In this document: positions 50,062 through 58,340 of the stretch, one piece after another
Numbering within the stretch: position 1 is the stretch's first letter
Layout: each line of letters starts with the position of its first letter
Origin: Kosakonia radicincitans DSM 16656
GTDB lineage: Bacteria; Pseudomonadota; Gammaproteobacteria; Enterobacterales; Enterobacteriaceae
Assembly: GCF_000280495.2 (NCBI RefSeq)
Contig: NZ_CP018016.1
Coordinates: forward strand, 5,332,001-5,396,000
DNA: 64,000 bases
Direction: 5' to 3'
Translations under genes and position numbers: made by a program
Notes under the pieces: model-generated
What the model saw: only the letters and a program-made list of their open reading frames with translations
The model's database searches: none
What the model was told of the DNA's origin: nothing

Positions 50062-50973
50062 ATGATGCGTGACCATCTCCCTTCCCTTAACGCCCTGAGG
50101 GCGTTTGAATCCGTTGCCAGGCATCTCAGCATGACCCGTGCCGGCCAGGAATTGCACGTCACGCCTGGGGCTATCAGCCTGCACATCAGGGAACTCGAAC
50201 GGCAACTCGGACTTGCGCTCTTTCTGCGCAAAGGACGCGGACTGGTGCTCACAGCCGCCGGTGAGTCCTACTATTCTTCGATAAATTCGGCGTTTAGCCT
50301 GATGCGCGAAGCCACCAAATCTCTCGTGCAAGAGATGCAGGGAAATACCATAACACTGGCGTGCACGACAGGCTTTGCCACGCACTGGTTGCTTCCGCGG
50401 CTTCCTGATTTTGAGCGCGACTGCCCGGAAATTGATCTGCGTATCAGTGCCACTTCCCGCATTCAGTCCTTCATTACAGAGGGTATTGATATGGCAGTCC
50501 GACATGGCGATGGCCGCTGTGAGGACGCCGTCAGTGAAAAACTGATTGATGACGACTATATCGTGGTATGCACACCGACTGTGGCGAGGCTGTTGGGCGA
50601 ACCACCTGCGCTTTCAGCGCTCAGTCGTGTAACGCTTCTGCATGATATGCACCGTGAGGACTGGGGCCGCTGGCTCGCTGAAGCGGGCGTCAGCCATGTG
50701 GATCCCCGTAAGGGGCCGCTTTACACCGATGGCAGCGGGGCCTGGCTTGCCATGCTGGCCGGAAGAGGCATGGCGCTGATGCGACGGGGGTTCGTTCAGG
50801 AAAACATTTTATCAGGTGAAGTGGTTTCACCCTTCATGAACACACTGAATACCGGACAGGCATATTGGCTCATTTATCCCCCTGAAGCGCTCATGCGACC
50901 TGCCATAGTGAAAGTGAGAACATGGTTAATGCAGCAGAGCGCAAAACAAACAATCGCAGGAGCTCACCGCTAA
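50062..50973 (+). CDS. LysR-type regulator, GcvA-like
   Basis: A 303-residue LysR-family regulator. The helix-turn-helix (LSMTRAGQELHVTPGAISLHIR) covers about residues 20-45, with a GcvA-type ligand domain (LTLACTTGFATHWLLPRL-like, GIDMAVRHGDG). The first of two adjacent ATGs was used (AGGAAA five bases upstream); 50065 is equally possible. The target is unknown. The nearest divergent gene is the VOC protein, 261 bases away. Confidence 0.88.
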   Translation: MMRDHLPSLNALRAFESVARHLSMTRAGQELHVTPGAISLHIRELERQLGLALFLRKGRGLVLTAAGESYYSSINSAFSLMREATKSLVQEMQGNTITLACTTGFATHWLLPRLPDFERDCPEIDLRISATSRIQSFITEGIDMAVRHGDGRCEDAVSEKLIDDDYIVVCTPTVARLLGEPPALSALSRVTLLHDMHREDWGRWLAEAGVSHVDPRKGPLYTDGSGAWLAMLAGRGMALMRRGFVQENILSGEVVSPFMNTLNTGQAYWLIYPPEALMRPAIVKVRTWLMQQSAKQTIAGAHR

Positions 50974-51057
50974 ACAATTAGCCGTGATGGTGATTTTATG
51001 TATGCCTGCACGGGGCGACAGTAGAATATGAAATGGTTTCTTTTTAGCCACAGGCGC

Positions 51058-51975
51058 TTATTTTTGTTCATGAGCGGCTAAATCTGCGAGGCTGGCGCGA
51101 AGTTCGTTTTCAAGGAAAGCTGCACATATTCGGGTTTCAGCCGAAATGACGTTTGCTGGCGGATAAAGCAAACAGGCATTGAACGGCGGAACGACGTAGT
51201 CGGGTAAAACAGGCACAAGATTCCCCTGCGCAATATCTTGCCTGCAAACGGGAGATTGCAATACGCCGATGGCACTCCCTGCCAGAAGAAGAGTATGCAA
51301 TGGCCGCCAGTGGCTGGCACTGAATGTTATCTTCACGGGCACACTGAGTAATGATTTGTCAGGAGCTATCAGGGCAACATGATTGTTCATAAACAAGCCC
51401 GCTACGCGTGCAAAGGCATGCCGGACAAGTTCAGCGGGCGAACCCGGCGTGCCATGGCGATGGAGATAAGCGGGAGAGGCGACCAGTAAACGCCCCACGC
51501 AGCCTAACTGACGGGCAATATAATACCCTTCCCCCATCTCCCCCAGACGCAATGAAATATCAACGCCTTCCGTAACCGGATCCGTCACAAGATCATTAAG
51601 TATCAGCTCTATTTGCAGATCGGGATGTTCAGCCTGAAGTTTTATCAGGGCTGGCATCAGCAACGCTTCTCCGGCCCCATAGGGCGCGGCGATACGCAGC
51701 GTTCCGTTAAGCGAATTTGTGGGATTGACGATTGCCAGTGCATGTTCTGCCGCAGCGACAGCATTTTTACTGCGTTCATAAAACAGAGTGCCGGAACTGG
51801 TGAGGGACATTCGACGCGTGTGACGTCGCAACAGGCGCGTACCAAGATGAGCTTCCAGACGCTCTATCCGTTCACTGACCGCCGGTTGTCCGATGCCGAG
51901 ATCGCGGGCGGCGGCAGACATATTTCCCCGCTCGACCACCCGAATAAAAATGCGCATTGCCGCAAGGAGATCCAT
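51058..51975 (-). CDS. LysR-type regulator divergent from a metallohydrolase
   Basis: A 305-residue LysR-family regulator of the DmlR/YafC-like type: MDLLAAMRIFIRVVERGNM at the N-terminus, the helix-turn-helix SAAARDLGIGQPAVSERIERLE at about 20-41, and an effector domain from about 90. It is divergent from the AHL-lactonase-like gene, 145 bases away, and is its probable regulator. Confidence 0.9.
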   Translation of the reverse strand: MDLLAAMRIFIRVVERGNMSAAARDLGIGQPAVSERIERLEAHLGTRLLRRHTRRMSLTSSGTLFYERSKNAVAAAEHALAIVNPTNSLNGTLRIAAPYGAGEALLMPALIKLQAEHPDLQIELILNDLVTDPVTEGVDISLRLGEMGEGYYIARQLGCVGRLLVASPAYLHRHGTPGSPAELVRHAFARVAGLFMNNHVALIAPDKSLLSVPVKITFSASHWRPLHTLLLAGSAIGVLQSPVCRQDIAQGNLVPVLPDYVVPPFNACLLYPPANVISAETRICAAFLENELRASLADLAAHEQK

Positions 51976-52120
51976 GCAGAGATTATATTGGTAAAACCGA
52001 TAAATGATAGTGGCTGGCCATCTCTACCTGATGTTCGTGACGTCGCGGACAATACATTTCCTGTCGCTGTTCATGAAGTGACAGAGGCATAAATTCATTG
52101 AATTCCACAGGTAGAGATCA

Positions 52121-52912
52121 ATGTCAGAAATAAAACTTTATATGCTGCAGTCGGGGTACCAGCGTTGCCAATATCATGACATCAGGATGAATCAGGGCAA
52201 GGGTGACAGCTACGTCATTCCCGTCCCCTGGTTTTTACTGACACATCCGCAGGGCAATACCGTTATTGACGGTGGCCTGGCTGTCGAAGGGTTGAACAAT
52301 CCTCATGGCTACTGGGGAAATGCCGTTGAACACTATAAACCCATCATGGATGCCGATCAGGGTTGCGCCAGTCAACTGACGAATCTGGGCATATCACCGG
52401 AATCCGTGCGTTATGTTTTACTCTCCCACCTCCACTCTGATCATACAGGGGCGATTGGTCGCTTTCCTGCGGCTACGCATATTGTGCAACGTCAGGAGTA
52501 TGACTATGCCTTTTCGCCGGACTGGTTTGCGGCCGGCGCGTATTGTCGGAAAGATTTTGATCGTGAAGGGTTGAAATGGCACTTCCTGAAAGGTCTGGCA
52601 ACGGACGGTTTTGACCTGTACGGCGATGGTGTTTTACAGTCCTTTTTCACACCCGGTCATACGCCAGGGCATCAGTCCTTCATCGTCTCACTTCCCAGCG
52701 GAAGGGCATTTACTCTTGCGATAGACGCCGCTTACACACTCGACCATTTTTACGAGAAAGCCCTGCCCGGTTTGATGACTTCCGCCAGTGAAGCGGCACG
52801 TTCGGTCGCCAAACTCAGGGCGTTAACAGAAATGCACAATGCAGAGATTATCCCAGGCCACGATCCTGATATCTGGCCGCGTTATGTCATGAAAACGGAG
52901 GGGTATAACTAA
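52121..52912 (+). CDS. N-acyl-homoserine-lactonase-like metallo-beta-lactamase-fold hydrolase
   Basis: A 263-residue metallohydrolase with the HxHxDH motif in SHLHSDHTG (about residue 105) and further metal ligands in FFTPGHTPGHQS and IIPGHD. The N-terminal KLYMLQSGY and the overall layout resemble AttM/AiiB-type lactonases that inactivate N-acyl-homoserine-lactone signals. Other lactones are possible substrates. No signal peptide is seen, so it is cytoplasmic. The ribosome-binding site is weak (GTAGAG). The LysR gene next to it is the likely controller. Confidence 0.8.
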   Translation: MSEIKLYMLQSGYQRCQYHDIRMNQGKGDSYVIPVPWFLLTHPQGNTVIDGGLAVEGLNNPHGYWGNAVEHYKPIMDADQGCASQLTNLGISPESVRYVLLSHLHSDHTGAIGRFPAATHIVQRQEYDYAFSPDWFAAGAYCRKDFDREGLKWHFLKGLATDGFDLYGDGVLQSFFTPGHTPGHQSFIVSLPSGRAFTLAIDAAYTLDHFYEKALPGLMTSASEAARSVAKLRALTEMHNAEIIPGHDPDIWPRYVMKTEGYN

Positions 52913-53053
52913 CCCGACATACAGTACCATCAGAACCGGTAAGCGCCCTTATACTCGTTTTCCAATAAATTCAGTGAGACGCCGTTACAGAGAGCGCACT
53001 TCCATTGCCGAAATGAATTAAACTCATCGCATACAGAGTTCCAGGGAATCATT

Positions 53054-53968
53054 ATGGACATCAGAACGCTGCGCTATTTTGTCGAGGTGGTACGCCAGCA
53101 AAGTTTCACCCGCGCGGCGGAGCGCCTGTTCGTCACCCAACCGACCATCAGCAAGATGCTGAAAAATCTTGAGGATGAACTCAACTGCACGTTGTTGATT
53201 CGCGATGGTCGCAAATTACTGCTGACCGATACCGGCCGCGTGGTGTTTGAACGCGGCATGGCGATCCTCGCCGAATTCCGGCAACTGGAAACGGAGCTTG
53301 GCGATATCAATCATCTGAACAAAGGCCTGTTGCGCCTCGGCATTCCGCCAATGGTGGGCATGCTGATGGCCGGGCCGATCAGCTTGTTTCGCCAGCGTTA
53401 TCCCGGCGTCGAGCTGAAAATTGCCGAATTTGGCGGTCTGACGGTGCAGCATGCGGTAAGCAATAGCGAGCTGGATCTGGCGATGACCGCGCTGCCGGTT
53501 GAAGATGACAGCGGCTTAGCGACAATGCCACTGTTCAGCTACCCAATGTGTGTGCTGGTACCTCGCTCCGGCAACTGGCTGAAACACGAAGCGGTCGCGC
53601 CGGAAGAGTTAGGCGAGCACCCTTTGCTTATCTACAACGAAGATTTTGCCCTCAGCCGCCAGCTGATGCAGCTCTTTAATCAGCACGGCGTGAAGCCGCG
53701 CATCGCTGTGCGGAGCGGGCAGTGGGATTTTCTGGCAGCGATGGTGCAGGCGGGCGTCGGCATAGCCATTCTGCCGGAACCGATCTGCCAGCGGCTGGAT
53801 AAACAAACCCTGCGCTGGCTTCCTTTGCAGAGCGATTTACGCTGGCAACTGGGGATGATTTGGCGCGAAGGCGTCTATCTTTCCCACAGTGCGCAGGCGT
53901 GGTTAAGCTGTTGTGAAGGGTTCTGGCTTGAGTCGGACGCTCCATCATTGCCCACGGGGAAAGCGTAA
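53054..53968 (+). CDS. LysR-type regulator beside the DUF1989 cluster
   Basis: A 304-residue LysR-family regulator of the CynR/CysB-like length class. The helix-turn-helix (QQSFTRAAERLFVTQPTISK) is near residues 14-33. The ligand domain starts near LRLGIPPMVGMLMAG, typical of regulators sensing small organic acids or nitrogen compounds. It converges with the DUF1989 gene that ends at 53970, with one base between stops. Whether it controls the DUF1989 cluster or another target is not known. Confidence 0.88.
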   Translation: MDIRTLRYFVEVVRQQSFTRAAERLFVTQPTISKMLKNLEDELNCTLLIRDGRKLLLTDTGRVVFERGMAILAEFRQLETELGDINHLNKGLLRLGIPPMVGMLMAGPISLFRQRYPGVELKIAEFGGLTVQHAVSNSELDLAMTALPVEDDSGLATMPLFSYPMCVLVPRSGNWLKHEAVAPEELGEHPLLIYNEDFALSRQLMQLFNQHGVKPRIAVRSGQWDFLAAMVQAGVGIAILPEPICQRLDKQTLRWLPLQSDLRWQLGMIWREGVYLSHSAQAWLSCCEGFWLESDAPSLPTGKA

Positions 53969-53969
53969 C

Positions 53970-54650
53970 TCAGGCGGCGTTGCCCGGCACCCACGGCCCT
54001 TGCAGATTCACCTGCGGAAATCCTGCCGTCAGAATACGCACTTCCACATCGCGCGGGGTGTTATCTCCCTGCCCCTGAATGCTGACGATATCCTGCGGGC
54101 AGGCCGAAAATGCCACATAGCAATCCATCTCCGCGCGCAGAATGATGTAATCCCCTGGCTTCGTCACGACCGGCAGCGTCTTCAGGGTAATGCCATCCGG
54201 CTGCACCTGGATATTCATGAAAATATTGAAGGATGCGAGATTGCCATGGGGCAGCATCACGCCCAGTTCCGCCATCCCTTCGTGCAGATTGTCATGGCAG
54301 TTACGATGCGGCTCGGTGCAGCCTAACAGTTCATAACGGCGGGCATCGCAGGCGGCCATAAATGTGTCGTGTACGCCCGGTGAAGTGTCCGCCACCAGCG
54401 TCAGAATCGGGTGGCGCTGGTCAGTGATAAAGCTGTCGCCCACGCGCGGATTGAGGCGCTGATTCCATACTCTTGTCGCTTCCATACACATATATTCGCT
54501 GACATCGCTGGCGTTATAGGCCCAGCAATCCACCACCTGCGTACCGTGCAGATTGATCACCTGCACCGCTTCCCCTTTATTTAAGCGCACGGCTTTGCCA
54601 TAACGTGCCGGAACCGTAACCACCTCACGGTGCTGCAATTCAGCAGACAT
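53970..54650 (-). CDS. DUF1989 (urea carboxylase-associated) family protein, canonical copy 1
   Basis: A 226-residue protein of DUF1989. Conserved residues of the family are intact: ACDARRYELLGCTEPHRNCHDN, with the Cys-Asp and His-Arg-Asn-Cys elements likely to bind a metal, and the C-terminal SACPQDI. In some bacteria pairs of such proteins form carboxyguanidine deiminase (CgdA/CgdB), acting with guanidine carboxylase (known). No carboxylase or allophanate hydrolase gene is present here, so the substrate is open. AGGAGAG precedes the ATG. Last gene of the cluster. Confidence 0.85.
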   Translation of the reverse strand: MSAELQHREVVTVPARYGKAVRLNKGEAVQVINLHGTQVVDCWAYNASDVSEYMCMEATRVWNQRLNPRVGDSFITDQRHPILTLVADTSPGVHDTFMAACDARRYELLGCTEPHRNCHDNLHEGMAELGVMLPHGNLASFNIFMNIQVQPDGITLKTLPVVTKPGDYIILRAEMDCYVAFSACPQDIVSIQGQGDNTPRDVEVRILTAGFPQVNLQGPWVPGNAA

Positions 54651-54664
54651 GATTCTCTCCTGGT

Positions 54665-55336
54665 TTATTCATGTTGCATGCCGCGACGATAGCGCGTCAT
54701 ACGGGATTCAAAATGGCGCGCCAGCCAGTCAAGCAGACTGTTCAGCAGCCAGTAACAGAGCGCGACCGTCAGGTAGATCTCCAGCGGCGCATAGGTTTCC
54801 GATATCGCCTGTTTGGCGGCGTACATAAACTCCTGTACCGAGACAATCGACAGCAGGGCCGAGTCTTTAATCAGGCCGATCATCAGACCAACCAGCGGCG
54901 ACAGCATCTGCGGCAGGGTTTGCGGCAGCACCACATCGCGCAACTGCTCGCGGCGGCTGAGTCCGAGAACCCGGCAGGCTTCCCACTGCCCTTTGGGCAA
55001 CGCCTCAATGGCCGCGCGGATCACCTGCGCAATATAGGGCGCGTAATAGAGCGTTAACGCCAGCACGCCGACAACCGGCGATGAGAGCGTGATGCCATAC
55101 TCCGGCAGCACAAAATAGAGCAGATAAATCACCACCAGCAGCGGAAGCGCCAGCGTGATGTTGCTGTACACCCACAATAACCACTGCCAGAAGCGTGACG
55201 CTCGCATTAACGCCGCCGCCATTAACGCTCCCCACAGCAACGAACAGATCGCCGCCATCGCGCAGAGTTGCAATGTTGCCGCCATCCCTTCACCCAGCGA
55301 GGGAAGCGCATCAATAATGGCCTGCCAGTCCATCAT
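54665..55336 (-). CDS. Polar amino acid-type ABC transporter permease (second)
   Basis: A 223-residue HisQ/HisM-type permease with about five hydrophobic segments. The EAA-loop-like block EALPKGQWEACRVLGLSRREQLRDVVLPQ contacts the ATPase. Its ATG overlaps the stop of the preceding permease gene (ATGA), so they are coupled. No ATP-binding gene accompanies it. Confidence 0.88.
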   Translation of the reverse strand: MMDWQAIIDALPSLGEGMAATLQLCAMAAICSLLWGALMAAALMRASRFWQWLLWVYSNITLALPLLVVIYLLYFVLPEYGITLSSPVVGVLALTLYYAPYIAQVIRAAIEALPKGQWEACRVLGLSRREQLRDVVLPQTLPQMLSPLVGLMIGLIKDSALLSIVSVQEFMYAAKQAISETYAPLEIYLTVALCYWLLNSLLDWLARHFESRMTRYRRGMQHE

Positions 55337-55983
55337 GCCGGCCTCCGTTTCGCTTCCAGCCGCCGCGCAAGAGTGGTCAGCGGCAGCGCAATCAACAGAT
55401 ATCCCGCCGCCACCAGCAACAGTACCTGCGTGGCTTCATAGGTACGCGCGATGACGATCTGCCCGGCAAACGTCAGCTCCGTCAGCGCCACCACCGAGGC
55501 CAGCGGCGTGGTTTTCAGCAGAATGGTGAACTCATTCACCAGCATCGGCAGACTGGCGCGCAGCACCTGCGGGTTAATGACATACCACCAGGTGAGCAGG
55601 CGGCTCAGCCCCAGCGTCCGCGCTGCTTCCAGTTGCCCGGGCGTGACCAGGCTTCGGTTAACGCGCAGGATTTCAGCAACATACGCGCCGCTGTTTAAAC
55701 CGATCGCCAGCACCGCCGCCAGCAACGGCTGCCCGCCAAGCCCCAGTTTCGGCAGGGTAAAAAACACCACAAACAGTTGCACAATCGCGGGCGTCCCGCG
55801 CATCAGGCTGACATACAAGCGGCCGAAGGTTCGCCAGATCCAGGCCCGGCGCAGTTGCAGGAAGCAGCCGAGTTGCCCCATCACCACGCTCACCAGCGAC
55901 GCCAGCACCGTTAACAGCAGGGTCATCAGCAACCCGCGCCCTAACTCCGGCAACGCGGTCAGTACCTGTTGCTCCAGCCCCAT
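55333..55983 (-). CDS. Polar amino acid-type ABC transporter permease (first)
   Basis: A 216-residue permease of the same HisMQ family. RGTPAIVQLFVVFF is the typical block, and VTPGQLEAARTLGLSRLLTWWYV is the EAA loop. It follows the divergent DUF1989 gene after 3 bases and overlaps the next permease by 4. With the binding protein at 57253-58089 it makes a two-permease importer. Confidence 0.88.
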   Translation of the reverse strand: MGLEQQVLTALPELGRGLLMTLLLTVLASLVSVVMGQLGCFLQLRRAWIWRTFGRLYVSLMRGTPAIVQLFVVFFTLPKLGLGGQPLLAAVLAIGLNSGAYVAEILRVNRSLVTPGQLEAARTLGLSRLLTWWYVINPQVLRASLPMLVNEFTILLKTTPLASVVALTELTFAGQIVIARTYEATQVLLLVAAGYLLIALPLTTLARRLEAKRRPA

Positions 55984-55986
55984 TAA

Positions 55987-56634
55987 TTACTCCGGGCCAA
56001 AGCCGGTCAGGTTTTCCGCCACCGACAACCGCAGCGGCGCGGGTTTATCATTCCCCTCAATGCCGGTATTGCAGGCGGAGACAATAAACTGCGTATCCAT
56101 CACCACCCGGCAGGTAATGCTGTCGCCTGCCTGCGTGAGATTGGTTTCCGGCACAATGCGGCCGTCGCGCGTTAAGCGGACATGCATAAACAGGTTGATG
56201 GGATCGGGCAGTTTTGGCACGTTCATCCCCCGTCGCGCCAGTTCTGCGCTGACGGCTTCGATACACCCTTCGCCGTCATAGCCCTTTTCCGCCAGAAACG
56301 CGCGGGTCGATGCCGGTAGCAGCAGGTCGTGGCGTTTCACGCGATCTTTACCTAACACCATCATCGGGCGACGGCGGTTAGTGACCATACGCATACCAGA
56401 ACCGAGCAGGTAGCTGTTGCTGAATACACGCGTGTGGTGCACCGAGAGCCAGACCGCCGGATCCTCCACACTAAAGCCAAACAGCGACGCCACTGCGCCA
56501 TCGCCCATTGCCGTGATGCGCAATAACTGGCCGCGCAGCACGCGAATCGATCCGACGCTTCCGGCGGCTACATCCACCGGCGCCGCCAGCGGGCGCACCG
56601 CGTTTTCCACGAATTCCTCACGCATTAACAACAT
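55987..56634 (-). CDS. DUF1989 family protein, divergent copy
   Basis: A 215-residue DUF1989 relative recognised by overall layout (N-terminal VDVAAGSVGSIRVLRGQLLR-like barrel, NLFMHVRLTRDGRIVPETN, C-terminal FIVSACNTG). The Cys-Asp...His-Arg-Asn-Cys elements found in its two neighbours are absent, and SCPQDI is replaced by SACNTG. It may therefore be a non-catalytic partner or have another chemistry. GAGGAG before the ATG at 56634 fixes the start; the upstream codon at 56679 is rejected. It overlaps the preceding DUF1989 gene by 17 bases. Confidence 0.78.
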   Translation of the reverse strand: MLLMREEFVENAVRPLAAPVDVAAGSVGSIRVLRGQLLRITAMGDGAVASLFGFSVEDPAVWLSVHHTRVFSNSYLLGSGMRMVTNRRRPMMVLGKDRVKRHDLLLPASTRAFLAEKGYDGEGCIEAVSAELARRGMNVPKLPDPINLFMHVRLTRDGRIVPETNLTQAGDSITCRVVMDTQFIVSACNTGIEGNDKPAPLRLSVAENLTGFGPE

Positions 56635-57250
56635 GGTGCGTCTCCTCTGTGGGGAAGTGGTCGCTGATGCGGATATCAATCGGCGTCACCTGTAACCCGT
56701 TGCCAGGAATGATGTCCTGCGGGCAGGATGAGACGGCGCAAATCAGATCGCACAGGGCTTCGAAAGTGATGTAATCCCCGGCTTTACTGTGCGGATCGGT
56801 CACTTCCATACGCCCGTCGGCGGTAACCGGGCCGTTCTGAAACAGGTTGAACGGCTCCGGCAACGTAAAGTACGTCACGCCGTGCGCTTTCATCCCTTCA
56901 AGCAGGTTATCCACGCAGTTGCGGTGCCCTTCGACACCGAAATCAACGCTAAACCGCGTCCGATCGCAGGCCGGTACGTTGGCGTCGTGAATGCCAATCG
57001 TGTCGGCAACGATGCGCAGCAGCGGGCGGTTTTCACTCGACCACAGCGCATCGCCCGGTGCAAAAAAGAGCGAGCGCAACTGCTGACGGGTATGCACCGG
57101 CGATAACTTCTCGTTCAGATTGTCAGCATTGACCGCCACAAAATCGGCGGCCTGCTGCCCTTCACTGTCGATAACGGTAATAAACTGCCCTTTACGCACA
57201 CGGAAGGTTTTGCCGTGGCCCGCCGGAACCGTCAGGTGGGATTGGCACAT
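56618..57250 (-). CDS. DUF1989 (urea carboxylase-associated) family protein, canonical copy 2
   Basis: A 210-residue DUF1989 protein with the full motif set: PACDRTRFSVDFGVEGHRNC and SSCPQDIIPGNGLQVT. Its N-terminus has the usual GHGKTFRVRKGQ and DSEGQQAADF blocks. A GGAGTAATT site precedes the ATG, and the binding-protein gene ends 2 bases before it. It probably forms a complex with one of the other two copies, as the known deiminase is heteromeric (inference). Confidence 0.86.
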   Translation of the reverse strand: MCQSHLTVPAGHGKTFRVRKGQFITVIDSEGQQAADFVAVNADNLNEKLSPVHTRQQLRSLFFAPGDALWSSENRPLLRIVADTIGIHDANVPACDRTRFSVDFGVEGHRNCVDNLLEGMKAHGVTYFTLPEPFNLFQNGPVTADGRMEVTDPHSKAGDYITFEALCDLICAVSSCPQDIIPGNGLQVTPIDIRISDHFPTEETHHVVNA

Positions 57251-57252
57251 AA

Positions 57253-58089
57253 TTACTCCTGAGGAATGAAATCACTGGCCGGAACGGTAAAGGTGGTGCC
57301 GAGATACTGCTGTTGCAGTTGGGCCAACTGACCGCTTTTCTGCATCGCCAGAATGTGGTCGCTGATGGCTTTGTTCAGGCTGCTGTCCTCTTTGCGCGTC
57401 GCCCACGCCATCCATTGCGATGGCCCGACTTCGCCCACCTGCGCGACTTTACCGGCATACTTTTTCGCCACGGGTGCCAGCACTGAAATATCGTCATAGA
57501 CGAAATCGGCGCGTTTGGTCATCAGCGTGCTGACAGTCTGATCGAGGGAATCGACGCTGATGATGGTGATCGGTTTTTTCCCGGCTTTTTTCAGCTCGCT
57601 ATTAAAGCCTTTAAGCAGTTGCTCCGGCACGCTGGCAGTTTTCACCGCGCCGCGCAGGCCAGAGAGACTTTCCGGGCTCAGCGGCTTGCCGCTCAGGGCT
57701 TTCGCTTCATCCTCACGCACCAGAACGCCGTTCACCGTTTTGCTGTAAGGCACGGTAAAAAGCACTTTTTTGGCACGTTCGGCCGTCACATTAAGCGTGG
57801 AGCCTTCGGCATTGAACGCCCCGGAAATCAGCCCCGGCAAAATGCCGCTGAATGCGGTTTTCTGAAACTCCAGTTTTACACCGAGATCTTTGGCGAACGA
57901 CTGCATGATCGCCACGCTATACCCGGTGATCTCGCCTTTATCGTCGGTGTATTCATACGGTGGAAAGGTGGGGTCGATGCCGACCGTCATTTTGCCGCTG
58001 CTCTTGATGTCGGACAGCGTATCGGCCTGTGCCTGCGCCAGTGTGCCCACGGAAAGAAGAGCGGCGATCAGCAGTGCTGTTTTTTTCAT
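57253..58089 (-). CDS. Periplasmic amino acid-type binding protein
   Basis: A 278-residue family-3 solute-binding protein. A signal peptide of about 22 residues (cleavage at AQA) is followed by a mature start with SGKMTVGIDPTFPPYEYTD, as in polar amino acid and opine binding proteins. The arginine of the ligand site is likely the one in TAERAKKVLFTVPY. It is the first gene of the transporter/DUF1989 operon. The inverted repeat upstream suggests control by the RpiR gene. The ligand is unknown. Confidence 0.9.
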   Translation of the reverse strand: MKKTALLIAALLSVGTLAQAQADTLSDIKSSGKMTVGIDPTFPPYEYTDDKGEITGYSVAIMQSFAKDLGVKLEFQKTAFSGILPGLISGAFNAEGSTLNVTAERAKKVLFTVPYSKTVNGVLVREDEAKALSGKPLSPESLSGLRGAVKTASVPEQLLKGFNSELKKAGKKPITIISVDSLDQTVSTLMTKRADFVYDDISVLAPVAKKYAGKVAQVGEVGPSQWMAWATRKEDSSLNKAISDHILAMQKSGQLAQLQQQYLGTTFTVPASDFIPQE

Positions 58090-58340
58090 TGTGGTGTTTC
58101 CCTGGTGTTGGTGAAATGTCTTTTTCTGATGAGCACTTTTTGTGCCAGTTTTTTCACTACTGCTTAAACCGTCACCACAAGAAACATCTTTTCTTCATGA
58201 AATCATAAAGAAACATTTGTTTCTTTAATTTTTATTTTAATTTCTATTGTTTCTTAAAAGACGGCGCTACACCAGCCAGGGTAAGGCGACAGGCACTCTT
58301 TTGGGGAAAAATCTGGCGCAACCTGCGCCAGAATGGGGCG
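58090..58340. promoter_or_regulatory. RpiR-operon control region with repeated GAAAC motifs
   Basis: Promoter region of the binding-protein operon. It contains a perfect inverted repeat AAAGAAAC-ATTT-GTTTCTTT at 58207-58226, an imperfect copy AAGAAACATCTTTTCTT at 58179-58195 and a half-site TTGTTTCTT near 58247. Repeated dyads of this kind suit an RpiR/MurR-type dimer or tetramer. No guanidine riboswitch-like structure was seen. Confidence 0.6.

Noticed and set aside
58090..58340. Guanidine riboswitch upstream of the DUF1989 operon
   Set aside because: DUF1989 genes are sometimes guanidine-linked, but no ykkC-type or mini-ykkC ACGR hairpin pair was seen. The structured DNA here is better explained as protein-binding dyads.
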